A DNA stretch of 64,000 nucleotides, taken from NCBI GenBank assembly GCA_034336665.1, contig CM067570.1:26803002-26867001 (forward strand). Reading direction: 5' to 3'. The position numbers and the translations under genes are program-made. Each line of letters opens with the position of its first letter. The first letter of the stretch is position 1. The notes beneath the pieces were generated by a model. It searched no databases. It had not been told where the DNA came from and was given only the letters and a program-made list of their open reading frames with translations. Positions 1 through 12,857 of this stretch are shown piece after piece. This DNA is from Luscinia megarhynchos (taxonomy: Eukaryota > Chordata > Aves > Passeriformes > Turdidae).

Positions 1-3000
1 AAGAAGCTTTGTACTTGTTGCAGAATGCTCATCAGCAGCATCTCTGCTGTGGGGCTGCAGACAAATGAGTTCACATTGATTAGTGGTATGAAAGACAGAA
101 AATGCTCTTTGCCATTTCATTTGGGGGCAGTTGTTAACCCATCTAGTTGAGGTTCTCATGGCTGTTCCCAAGTGTTGACTGCTGTAATGTATGATACATT
201 CTCAGCCAGCTAGGCATGTTGTCCATATTGTCACTATTCTATAGTTAGGGATTTTTTTTTTTTATCCAGAGTTCCTGCACTTTGTATGAAAGCACTTACT
301 GCAGCTGTTGAATATATTTTGTCCCCGTCTCCATTTGCATTGATTCAAATATTGGTAAGGGAAAAAATATTTTATATTTCCAGTGTTGTTTCTTCTATTT
401 CAGGGAACTTTAAAAAAGCCTCAAAAAACCATTAAATAGTATTTTTTGTTGTTTGGTTTTTCTCTTTTTAAATATTTGCTAGCTCTGCAAGGGTCCCTTG
501 AAGATTTACAAAGACAAAGAGATTTTGGCATTTGTCTATTAGCAGTTTAGGGCTGCTGACGTTGAAAAAACTCATATGAAAGATATTTGAAAGGTTTTGT
601 TTGTTTTGTTGGTTGGTTAGTGTTGTGTTTTCCTTCGGGTTTTTAAAGCATAGTTCTTACTTTGAGTTTTAAAGGTGTGAAAGTTGGTGTTGCTGGTATC
701 TGAGGACTTACGTAAAACCTCCTTCCAGGAAGCGCTTCTACTTGGAATAAAACTGTGCTAAGAATTTAGTTTGTTTAAAAAATGAAGTGTGAGCCCTGCA
801 TCAGTGTTATGGTAAACTGAATGCTAGGGCAGGAGTACTGTGTCTGAGCTCAAGATACATTTTCAATTTCTTGTCAAATGCTGAATGGGTATTGGTGTTT
901 CATGCAGTGATGTTTGGAAAAAAGATTGTCATTATTTGTAGAAGCTGTATGAAGGGAACAGAAAGAACTTGAAGGACAGGTAGCTCTAGATAAGAGTCTA
1001 AGCAAATGACTTGTTTTCTAAATAGAAAATTATCTGGCTAATTTTCTCGCTAAAAATGTTTAGTCATTGTGCTCTAATTGATGTCCTATCAGGTGGGCAT
1101 GCAATATTAAAAAATTTGTGCACAACTGTACCTTGTTAGTAGCAATGTCAGCAAGGTAAAGAAGATCAGAAAAATTTTAATACCTGTCAGACACTATTTT
1201 ATATGAAGCTGCAGCATCTCTTGAGATAACCATATACCCACTGCGATTTCAGAATGCAGTAGAAATGTCTTCCACTTATACGTGCTCCCTCGTTTGTTCC
1301 CTGAAGACGCACACTGAGATGAAAAAATACACTATTGACAGCACATCTTTTCAAAGGTACTAAACCTGGCATGAAATGTCAGGAGGGGAGTTTCTTGTAT
1401 CAAAAGCATGATTTGTATGGCTGCATACAGCCACAAGGTTACTTTGTCTCTCTCTCAGCTGTTCCATTCTATTTGTAATGTTGAAAAGGGGCTGGATTAG
1501 TCTGTCTTTACTTGGGTATCACCAACACTTCACTCTTGAAAAGTTGCTGACTTTGTCAGCATTTGGATGAAAGCTTTAGATAAGTGAGGAAACTCACAAA
1601 GAAGTATTTACCATCTTGGTAATCTAAACTCATGGAGATTGTTTTGCCATAAATTTAACTGACAGGCATATATTGGAAATGAAGCATGTTATTTTCGAAA
1701 CTATAACCAGCCTATTTTTTTGAGAGTAATATAAATTCATATTTTGAGCATATTTTGGTTTATATGCATTTCCATTATTTATATATTAAAATTAGATGTG
1801 TACAATTTCCAGCCTTATTATTTTGAATGGTTATTAAGAAATGTAGTTATAAATTATGAGTTATACAGTACTTTGGAGTAAAAGGTGATTTTCATAATGT
1901 CTTTTCCCAACTTACAAAATAACTTCTTTGCCATAATACAAACATGATAGCGGAGCAACATGATAGATGTCTCTTTAAGTATTGTAGTAAAAGAAAATGG
2001 CTTGCGTTCTGAGGCTGTGGATAGTTTATGTTGTTTTGGACCCATTTCCCAAGCAGTGATCGAAAACAGATTACAATAACAATTATACAGTCAGAAGATG
2101 CAATATCCATTTCTGTTTTAATTGAGTGAAAGAATAATAAAAACATCATTAAGAAAAATGAGGTGGACCTGTCATACATGCTACCAATTTTTAGATTTAG
2201 AGAAAATGCAGAGTAACAGAAGTGTGAGTTTTTTTTTTTTAATTTTCCTTTTTTAAAAAGTAGTTTGTTTCTCAAGCTAGAAGTCTGGGTAGTAGACTTT
2301 GTATGAGCTCCTGTGAGCAAGCGTGCAGTAAGTAGCTGTATTGCTTGACAGGAATGGGTCTGTCATAATGAAGGTATTGAGCCTCTCTGATGACATTAAT
2401 ATGATCACAGTGTCATATTGACCTGCCAGCTAGATGAGCTTTGAGAATGCCATGGACAGGTAGAAAGTAGTAGAAATGACATCCATCTCTTTCAAAATGG
2501 ACAGCTATGCTACTTCACGTAGGGGGGATGTTTTGGTTTTTTGTGCCTTCTTCAAATCTGTGCACATGAATGCAAATAAGAGTGTTTCAGACTTCATTAC
2601 CTGGGACTGATTCTGCTATGGCCCTTTAACTACCTCACCATCTCAGGGTTCAGATTAAAACCCAAAAGGCAGAAAGGCCCTGTGCCAAGGGGCCGTGCAT
2701 CTGTGTGCCTCTTGCAAAAACTTCCAAGCTGTAGTTGAAGTTCTGAGGGATCCTGGCTCTCCGTATTCTCCGACTCCTAGAGCCATAAGCGGAAGTGTCC
2801 TTTCTGCTGTATCCTACATGGGAAGAGAGAGTCTTGCTACAGTAGTCTTGGCTCTAGTCCTGTATCATACAGCTTTGTAAATCAACATTTGGAATGGCAT
2901 CCAGAAGTGAACTGGGAGCCAGTTTGGCCTTCGGAGCACAGATGTAATCTGTGTTCTTTGGCTAACACCTCTCAGTGAGCACATGTATTTGCACTAGCAG

Positions 3001-6000
3001 AAGTATCTAATTCTTTGGTGTAGCTCTGTGTACCATAACAATATAGCAATTCAGCTTGTTGAGCCCCAGAAGCATTGCTGACTCTTCACAAGTGAATCCA
3101 CACACAGTAGGTCAGCCAATAGGCAGGTCTTTTCACCTGCCCTTTTACCCTTGCCCCAAAATATTCCTAACTGGGTGAAGTGTACAGTGCATACCTGAGA
3201 AAGAGAATGTATCCTAACTTTTCTTCCTTGACCTCTTGACTTGTTTGATAGAGATCTGTTAGTTATTAAACCCATTAGATTAATGTGACCTGCTGGCCAA
3301 TAAATGTAAATATTCCTAAAGGAGTAATGTTCAATCTGATACCTGTTAAATGTTTGTAGAGTGGTTCCCCCACAGCTCTGCTGTAAGACAATACAAGAGA
3401 AGGCTACTCAGAAGTTGCCCTCTGTCCACAAGGGGTGAAAGACTGGAGTTGTAAGTAGCAAGCCCTAGAGGCTGGTTGCTGTTCCATAATGGGCTGTAGG
3501 TGCAGACTGTCTGAAGGCTCTCTATTGACTGGTGAAAAGGGAGGCAGAGGGGGGAAGTTTGCTCCTTCTGGAGGGCAGAATGGCTTCTACATTTTCTTAT
3601 TTGTGATTCTTTCCTCCACTTATATTCCTTCTGAAGATCTGATGAAGATTTATGTGGTCTCTTTCTACCAGAAAAATACCATCTAGTAATGATATTGCTG
3701 TAGCAATAGCCTTACCCTTGCTGAAAGTGAAGCAGGGTGAAGAGCTTCATCAGTTACCATTTGATTTTGACATTTATTCAGAGAGTTTAATGTGGCTTGT
3801 CCTCTTGCGTGCATACTTGTAACTTCTGCTCGTAGCCGGTTCTGCCCTATCTGTTGATGTTGTCACTTAGAAATGAGGTTTTCTAGTGCTGCCAGTATCT
3901 GTAAGATATGAGGGAAGGGGGCAGTGGTTACAGTGGTTGCAGATAATTCAGCTTGTCTCAATGTTGGAGCCTGCAAGGGGGTTTGGAGGCAGAGGTGTAG
4001 GTTAGCAGATATTTATCTTGTAACACGGAGAAGGGGTGATAAGATTTGCTTTTCTTGCCAGGCAGTGGTTCACAGAGGGATGGACATGAAGGAGAAGAGA
4101 ACTTGCTGGTGGGTCCCAGTGGAGACCCCAAAATAGGCCCGAGTATGGTCTGCAGAACTCCAGAAATAAAACCTCAGACCAGTTATGAAAGCTTTTCTGT
4201 TGCATTCCAGGGGACTTACCCCAGTACCAGGAGACTAGTTAATAGAACCTTCATTAAAATGCTTTTGCTAGAAGATGTTTTTTTGCTTCCAAAATTACAT
4301 AATATGGTGGCATCTGCTAGCACCACTGAATTTAAGGGCTTATTAGTGGTTCCAGTTTTCAGGGTTTAAAAATGTTGGTCATTAAAAATAATTTTGGGTG
4401 GAACTTGGCATAGAGAATCTTAGCCCTTTAGGCGAGTTCTGTTACATTTTCCAGAGAAAACAGAAGGTAGTCCCCCAAACTAAAAACCCCTCACAAACCC
4501 TATACTTGTTTTTAAGTTAAAGAAACGAAAACCTAAAACTTATAGGAAATTAATGGCATAAGATGATTTCTTAGCAAAAAGGCATCTGATTTTACGTGTT
4601 CATTCCACTGATCTTGACTGAAAGGAGTATATTTTCCATTTAGTTCATATTATAAACTATGGCTGTGGAGTATTTTTTTCTTCTTTTATAACTGGGAAAC
4701 AAGTTGAAACAACTAAGCTGTTTTATTTAGGAAAAATGTAGCTATATAGTGTCTTCACCTTTTTCCTTTCGATGGGAATAGTTGGACTCAATTATTGTAA
4801 GTGTTCTTCTTCAACCTAACTGATCCTGTGGTTCTGTTCCATGGACTGGAAGGTGTGTGTGTGATTCTGGTGGACAGCATGCTGCCGGTACCCCACAGGA
4901 TTCCTGCATGCCGGGGCGGCTGCTGGCAAGGGGACCGAGCTTTCTGCTGGAGCAGCCTAGGCAGCTGTTGGTGCTGCCTTGTCACTCAGGCTCCCTCAAA
5001 GCAGTATTTTGAGCTCTGGGCTATCATTGCTCTCAGTTTTGCTAGTTTAATTGGAGAGGTGGAAGTGCTTTATTCTCCTGTTTAATTGCTCTTGCCTCCT
5101 GGCTGCCCTGTGCGTGGCTGTCCCTGGGATGACAGGGTGGCAAAAAGCCCCAGTGGGGCTGCTCCTGTTCCTATTCTGTGGACTCAACTGGTGTGACAGA
5201 TTCAAACTTGGGGCTGAGTTAGTGCAACTGGTTTAGCAACGGGGATTTGTTACCAGAAACAGCTGATTCACTTTGACAAAGAAAAGGCCTCATCTCCTGC
5301 AAGTAACACTTCTGTCCCAGACCTGCTGCAGGAGAGTCTGAGCCAGAGGTAAATGCTTGGTGTTCTTCTCTTTCTCATTTCTTGTTTGTCACAGCACATG
5401 CTCTAAATATGGCTTTTCTTTTATAACATTTTTTTTAGAAATTCAAGCATTATCAAATCAAGTTATGAGTTTCATAATATGTTTCTGTGGTAGGATAGTG
5501 GCCTGAAATATTTTGTGTTAAACAGCAAGGCTGTTATTTCAGCTAGGAGAAGAATTCTTTGGGTAGTTAAGCTGTCAGAAGCAGAGGACATCTGCAGAGA
5601 TGGTAGTGACTTATTTATAAGACTTCCTGAGATCTGGGATAGCTGTGATGGCTGAGAGAGTGAAGCCACAGAAAGGACTGGAAGCTGAAGAAAGATGTAA
5701 ATAATACCTTGTGGTTTGCATTTGCCATTGGCTGAAATATAAAATGTAGAAATGCATTTCCTGCCTACAGATTTATTGAATATGGAAAGTCAGAAAAAAT
5801 AGCCGAGAAGGAGTAGAAAGATATTGTCCTTAGTTTTACTTCCTCTGTCCCTCCTAAGAAGAAAAAATTCTCCAATGTAATGTTATTTAACATGATTTTG
5901 TTTCTTTGGCAAACATTGTATTAAAATCATCTGTGGTCTGAGCTCTTCTTTACCGAATTGCATCCTGGAAGAAATTATTTGCAGCAGGCTTATAAAGCCA

Positions 6001-6179
6001 TGAAGCGTAGGAGTTTAACAGCATCACGTTACTGCTTATATGCAAAATCAGATATCTTGCAGTTTGTCTAGAACACGCTGGAGAGCAGAGGATTAGCAGA
6101 AAGTAGGGTCCTTGTTTTTAAACCAAACCTTTTGCTGTAATGAGGTGCTTGATGCTGCATAGGACTGTACAGTTGCAAA

Positions 6180-6390
6180 GATCTTGGTACAGTCTCCCGC
6201 GTTTGACAGTGATCTCCCGCTGGCCGCCTGTCAGTGCGTGCACACAGCTTTCTTCACGTGGTTCCGAGTGGTTAGTGACAAACAACTGCAAAGTCATTCC
6301 TTCAGTCCCCATTAAAAAAGATTTACAGTCGAAGAATTCTCAGCTTCCTAATGAGACTGTTGTAAGCTGGTGCTTGATAAGTAAAAGGCT
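6180..6390. promoter_or_regulatory. CpG-richer candidate regulatory block
   Basis: CCCGCG, CCCGCTGGCCGCC, GTGCGTGC, CACGTGG and TCCGAG lie within about 100 bp, whereas most flanking sequence has almost no CpG. An E-box (CACGTG) is included. The block could be a small conserved enhancer or an unmethylated remnant. Weak open frames across it on both strands are not convincing as genes. Confidence 0.25.
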
Positions 6391-6910
6391 GAAATACAGT
6401 CCATTTACCCAAACCAAGCATTTATTGTAAATAAGTTAAGTGCTAACAACTTATGCTCTGTCTGATTTAATTGTACTCATAATTTATGGTGTAACTTGAA
6501 AGTGAGCCTTAATGGACATACCTAATGCTTTCTGAAATGAGGGAGCTCTGTCTCTTCCACCTTATCACGGAATTGCATTGCCATGGCTGAACCTGGGATC
6601 TGCCTCAAGCCACATCCTTCTTGAGTGTGAATAGTCGTGTATGTGTGGCCCTGCGGAAGCGGTGTGGTTGTGCTTGTTTAGCCTGTCCTTGTGTCTCCTG
6701 CATCTGCCCTCAGCTGGACTCTGCAGGATTTTCTGGAGAAGATCTCATCATCATCAAGTGGTATTGAGATTTAAAAGAAAAACATTTTTTTTTCCAAATA
6801 CTATTTGATGTCTTTCCTCTTGAAAAAGCCCCATCCAACTGGACGAAATACCCACAGTTTGGAGCGCAGTCGATTTTTCTATTTATGAATTTATGTTCTA
6901 TTGTTACATG

Positions 6911-6954
6911 TGATCTTAAAGGTCTTTCCCAACTGAAATGATCCTGATTTTATG
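6911..6954 (+). mobile_element. CR1-like LINE 3'-end remnant
   Basis: The sequence reads TTAAAGGTCTTTCCCAACTG followed by AAATGATCCTGATTTTATG. It resembles the conserved 3' terminus of avian CR1 retrotransposons, in which AGGTC..TTCCAAC is followed by short ATTCTATG-type tails. The flank at 6826-6848 (GCCCCATCCAACTGGA) could belong to the same decayed element but is not convincing. It is a short 5'-truncated fossil with no coding capacity, which is typical of CR1. Confidence 0.55.
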
Positions 6955-7784
6955 TTTGTTCAGCTAGTCAAGTCTTTAATAGAAACCTCCTGATTATTAG
7001 CATGTGAAGTAGATTTTAATTTCTGATCGCTTCAGGATTTGCAGTTTACACTGTTTTGAATATGTGGCACGCTGAGGCTTTAAAGCTTCCCTTTTCCTTT
7101 TCTTTCTTTTTTTTTTTTTAATTAACTTAGGTGGTGAGGTTAAGTTTTTCAGAAAGGAAATCATGGATCTGTGTTACACTTTAGAACGTGGGATGGAATC
7201 TTCACTGCGGATTTCAGGTATTCGTGTGTAACTGAAAGCTGTCAAACTGAATTGGCTTCTGCCTTTTCAGTTAGAGCTACAGGATGTGAAAAGGAGAACT
7301 GGCAAACCACTCCTGTGCCGATTTCTGCCTTTTAAAGCATTTTTCTCAGTTTAGGTTCATTTTTCAAATTTGTTTAGAAGAAAGGGAAAGACAGTTAAAA
7401 TGCCAAATCTGTGTATGTAAGGTCAGCTCTACTGCAGTGCAGAGAGAAATAAATAAATGGACTGTTTTCCCCTGACTGCCTTTGCTGGATAAAGGTCTCT
7501 CTCTAAAGAAAAAACAGAAGCAGATTAGGTTTTAGGAAATGTGTGTAGTTTGATTGCTTCCTGTGGTTACTGCCAGTTGTGGAAACATGCTTTATTGTTA
7601 AATATATGGAATCTTTACCTAGATAATTTCCTCAAGACAACCCATGCTTTGCTAATTGGACTTCTTAGTTTCTATTGTAGAGTAAGGGCCTCATCTTAGA
7701 AGTCCAGCCAAAGTTGCTTGTACTTCAGTGGTTTTTAGGTGTGGAAATAAACATTTGTGAATTCTGCTCTTGCTATTGCCTAGA

Positions 7785-7859
7785 TTTTTTTTTTTTTTTT
7801 TTTCCTTTTTTTCCTCTTTTATTTCCCTTTTGTTTTTTCTTTCCCCCTCCTCCCCCCCT
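7785..7859 (+). repeat. Poly-T and T/C-rich tract
   Basis: A run of 19 T (7785-7803) passes into mixed TTTCC, TTTTCC and CCCCCTCC blocks up to about 7859, so the + strand is almost purely pyrimidine for 75 bp. On the minus strand this encodes a lysine/glycine-rich low-complexity open frame that is not a gene. It is a possible site of length variation or of triplex-type DNA. Confidence 0.85.
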
Positions 7860-9239
7860 GTGGTGGAAAGGCCAGCTTAGAGAGTGACCCATGTTGCAGT
7901 CTCTTCTAGGGAGAATGTTTTCTACATAAAGTAGATGGTGAATTTTCAAGTAGATGTCCTGGGTTCTGAACTCCAAACCATAGAAATCTGCTTTGTCTTT
8001 GAGGAAGATTACTGTGCATGTGTGTCTGTGTTCTGTTTAAAACAAAACAAAAAAATAGCCAACAACCAAACCTAAAAACCCAAAGCATAACAGCAACAAC
8101 AACAACTTTATTTTCCACTTTCTTCACTTGATAAAAATCTCTCCACTGTAGAATGATTTCCTTTGGGTTTGACACCACCATTTGATCTCAGTTTTTAATA
8201 ATTTTGGTGGGTTTCACTCCCAGAAGAAAACATGCTTGTGCTGTGAAGTATTCCCACTAGAAATCTGGGAAGTCTTAAAACCTCATGTTACTCAGGGCAA
8301 AGAATTGGCTTCTTTATTAATTCCCTGCTAGACAACCCCCTTACAGTAAATCTTTCCATAACACCATGCTGTTGAAATTAATCAACCTGATGTTTGAAAA
8401 TTGTTCAAATTAGATAAAATTAAATAACACCTTGATGGGACTCAAAACTTGACCTTGATGGAAAGAGATTTTAATCTAAAAAGACATGAATTTTATTGGT
8501 GCTTTTTTTTTATGGTTGATCTTCATTTTATACTTATTAGGACACACAAACACTGCTCCCTTTTTAATGGCTGGAGAGGTGGGTGGCTGTAAGAGTTCTC
8601 TGCCTGTGATGCTTCTGTGCAAGCAGACAGAGCATAGAAGTTGAGTGCCAATAGCATCACATCTGTTACTTAAAAAAGCATTTGCTGGACAAAGTATTAT
8701 TTGCAAATGAACTAAAGAAACAATGCAGGACTTTTTAATAACTGCTTTCTTCTCTTCCTTCTAGTTTGTCACTAGAAATCTGCAGCTTTTACTTGGAAGT
8801 CTTACAAGTGAAAATGTTTTCCAGGGAGCTGTATGATTGCAGATTGATAATACTTTTAACTGGCTCTAAGTCTTTTTTTCACAGAAATGAATGCTTTATG
8901 CAGCCGAGTATCTTGGGTTTTCACTTCTCCTGTGAATATCTATTTATCTTTCCTTCATTTTTAAAGAATTGATTACTTCCCAGTGAAATAAAACTATAGA
9001 TCAAAATGGGCAAGGAGGAGAAAATGTGCATTTGGCCTCTTTGATAGATACTTAATTTCTCTGCCCCTTGTAAGAGTCTTTGCAAAAAATGTAAATGTGT
9101 TTACAGAGACTATATGTTGCAGCTTTTTTGTAAAAGCATCAGTGGAGCTTAAATCTCATCTCTGATTTGCTTTAAATCTGTGTGTTATACAGAGGTACTG
9201 GTTGCTGCTAACCATCCTCTTCTTCTGGTAATGGTGAAA

Positions 9240-9770
9240 ACAGTTTTTCACTGCTCTCTTTCGTTGGTTGGATGGAATTCTTGCTGTGTACGGATGTCCT
9301 TATAAAAGCCTTTCTGTAGATCTTGGTTTATGCTCCCCTGACATTTTATGCAGATGCCGTCTATATGGGGTCGGAGCTCTCTGCAGGAAGCATGAAAGAG
9401 CTGTTCATAGTTACGTTAATCAAAATCCAGGAGAAAAAGCCTTTAGGATGATTTGTGATCGCTGGTAACGTTTTCCGTGCGTACTAGCATTGTGTTTGTC
9501 CTTTAAGGAAACAAACTCTTTCCTTTTTAGCCCTCGGAAAGCTCCTTGTTTTCTCCCTGTGTGAAAAGCAGTGCCGTGTGTCATGTAGCATGAGCTGTGC
9601 AGCATCACTCCCTGCAGCCTCTGTAGAGCTGGGAGAGGAGTGCACACGAGTTCAGTGCCGGGGCACCTCAGCCCGCTCCGTGCGTGTGCGCAGCGAGGGA
9701 GGATGACAGCGATCCTGGCTGATGGCTCGTTAGGGAAAGAGTGAGGACTTCCAGGATTTATGAGTAAGGC
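9240..9770. promoter_or_regulatory. CpG-richer candidate regulatory block
   Basis: The region has many CpGs (GTACGGATG, GCCGTC, GTCGGAG, TTACGTTAA, GATCGC, TTCCGTGCGTAC) and a dense cluster at about 9655-9715 (GCCGGGGC, CCGCTCCGTGCGTGTGCGC, AGCGAGG). A 123-codon minus-strand frame crosses it without resembling a known protein. It could be an enhancer or an alternative promoter of SATB2, since it lies 3 kb upstream of a coding exon in the sense direction. This remains unproven. Confidence 0.25.
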
Positions 9771-12638
9771 TGGCTTGTGCTGCAGTAGCACCGCATGGGA
9801 GACTATTATGGATGCTTGGTCTGCAGCTCTCTGAGTACTGCTCCAAGTTCTTCAACTGGAATGACAGTGAGTAGTGACTAACTTGTATTGCTCTTCTCTA
9901 AGGGCCCTGTAGCGAGCTGGAGGTGTAATATATGCATGTAGGAGCAAGCCATGGTGTATATCAGCATGTAAAGAGCATGTTGGCGTCAGCAGATGTTTTT
10001 TCTTTTGATTCCAACATACTGAAAGTGTATTTATTTTGAGATAACATTAGGAAACACAGGAGTTTGATGTAGTAAGTTTGTTGGGAGATCCAACAGTTTA
10101 ACTCTCTAATGTGAAATAGAGAGGAAAGCAGTTGAAACTTCCTTGGAGTGAGATTGAATTGGAAATAAGTTTGATTACTCTTGCTTTTGTTTCATTTTTA
10201 AAATGAGTTTTAAGACTCCGGGTGCTATAGTGAGAGGCATGAGAATTGGTCAGTAATGACGGATGTGGTAACCTGCCCTTTGCTCTCTGTTTTTAAGGTA
10301 CTAATAGCAGCTTATCATCAATTACTCTGGGTCACTGAGTTCAGAGATGTTTTTTCAAAAGCATGCTTTTTCTTCAGCAGGGTTGCTGCAAGCATGGGCA
10401 GCAGGAAGGAGCAGGAAAGTCATCATAGGCAGGAGTCGTGTGGGGTCCTTTGTGCTATCCACAAAGTGATAGAATGTATGGCATCCATCCTAGCGTTTGA
10501 GATCCTGTTTGTACTCAGGCAGTAAAGGATGACTGCAGAGAGTAGGTGCAGCTTCTGTGCTGAGAAGGAGAGAGTATTGCATGATGAGGAAGGCATCCTT
10601 TAGGAGCATAAAAGACAGTGTGACATCCCTCTCATCAGTTTGCTTCACCACTTTTTCTGTCTTGCCAAAATGTAATTTACACAACTGATATTACAGCCTC
10701 AGCATTTGGCCAATTATCTTAATCTTCTGCTAAGACATTAATAGCCCCATCAAAAGTGCTGTGACAGCCTGTATGTTCGACAGGACTGCAAGTTTGTCAC
10801 TTGAAGAGACTTACTTTCATTTTAACTAAATGGTGCATGGACAAATATAATTCAAATTCTAACCTAATAGGAAAAGAAATTTTGTCACTGATTCCAGAGG
10901 AACATGATCACCCATGCTGTCTCTTCAGGAAAGCACCAAGAGATTTTTTTTTCACTGAGATTTTTTTTTTGCACTGTGTTAGAATTTGGCTGTTTGAACT
11001 TGCAAAATGCATCAGTTTAACCCAGAATCAAGCAGTGAAGAGGGAGCGGTACCAATGTAATGCTGTAACCTTCTTTCATGTTACTTTGATATGTGTTTTA
11101 AAACAAAGAACTGAAACAGATCAAGTGGATGTTGCACTGTGTAGCTCCTGCAGTTAGAATGTCAAATTGAGAGCCACTCTGTGCTAAATAAGTCACTAAC
11201 TGAGAATTGTGTATCTAAAATATATTTTAAAGTAGATCTGGTCTCTCAAAATTCAAGACAAGAAGTATTTAAGTTCCTTAGCAGATACTAAAATGACTAT
11301 TTATTTCAGGGCAGAGTAACTCCTCTGAAGGAATGTTTAGCTCTTGGTTTGTAGATACTAGGTTTTGAAGCTACTGACAGTAGCTCAAAAATATTTAATA
11401 GACTTCGTGAAGGAGAACTGAAATGTGTCTTTCTCTTCTTTTTCCCTTAAAGGAGTGTCTGGTCCAGGAATACAGTGATTTGTGTCTGAAATTCATAAAC
11501 ATACTCAGATATTTTTTTGTAGTTATTGTCCACTGGAAATGGTTATATTTACTACTGAAGAGCAAGATTTTAGAGGTGAACTTGCCGGTGACATTGACAG
11601 CCTTAGATGGCACATTTGGAAAACTGCTTCAGGCTGAGATTGTTCTCTGCACCAATATTTTCCCATTTACCTAGGAACTAACAGGTTGAATGTAACCATT
11701 AAAAAATGTCTGTGACTGGAAGTGGACTGGCCTGTAGCAGGTGGTGGAAATGGCCGTGCAATTCTGTAGGTTTTCCGTCTGTTCCTTCTTCCTTCTGGGA
11801 ATGCACTGTAGGGCTGTTCCCTGCAAATTGGCACGCGTTTCTCTACTGCCTGTAATATTGAATCCCTTTAAGTTTATGCCTCACAATTTATCTAATGCCA
11901 TAGATAACTTGATCCTGTAACCACAAAAGTAGATTTACAATAAAACACAACAAAATTGAATCCAGACCACCCCCTGAGTTTCCACTTATGTGGTTCCTCC
12001 TCGTCCTTGATCCTTTTTCCAAAAGAATTGTTCTCACACTTCATGGATCGAGCAGAAAGACAGCCATAGGTTTCTCTGGGTCTCAGTGACTATCAGCTGC
12101 CAACACATTATTATAATTTTCAACAAAATCAATGCAAGAGTATTTTCCTTGTACAGTGAGGAGACTGATCCCGGTCTCTGAAAATGCACAGATATCCCAG
12201 GGATCCCTCAAGGGGATCAGCCTCTGCTGATTTCTCCATAAGCTCACTGTGTGGAGAGAAGCAGAAATGGCATTTATGTGTCAGGGTCTCATATGTCTGG
12301 AGAAATGACCTGAAAGAAATAGGGACTATTCATGGAACTGTAGAGGATTGCAATGTTGAAAAAGTCTTATTAGGAAATCTTTTTCATCTTCCTGCTGGCT
12401 ATGATTCTGTTCCTGAACTGTATTCTCTAGAGCTTTTAGTGTGGTTTTTAAATGAGTCAAGTGATGAGACTTCAATATTTTCCTTGGAAAGAAAACAAAA
12501 GTTATCCCACAAGGAAGAGTGGCAGATTTCCACTTACAATGAGTCTTCTAGGAGGTGTGTTAATTTACAATTAGTTCTGATTAGTTCAATCAGAGATGTG
12601 TGACACAGTTCTTGTTCCTCTTACTGATTCTTTGTTGA

Positions 12639-12857
<219 letters not shown>

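Noticed and set aside
1892..2320. 142-codon minus-strand open frame
   Set aside because: Its residues reflect T/A-rich intron sequence (runs of Phe, Leu, Lys). There is no recognisable domain, and it lies antisense inside a SATB2 intron.
7773..7976. Lysine/glycine-rich minus-strand frame
   Set aside because: It is the translation of the poly-T and T/C tract at 7785-7859.
9420..9791. 123-codon minus-strand open frame
   Set aside because: It overlaps a CpG-richer block and has no recognisable family features. A regulatory explanation fits better.
12184..12603. 139-codon + strand open frame just upstream of the first SATB2 exon
   Set aside because: It ends 70 bp before the exon, has no splice or family signature I recognise and low-complexity-free but random-looking composition. 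A chance frame in a 12 kb intron is the simpler reading.
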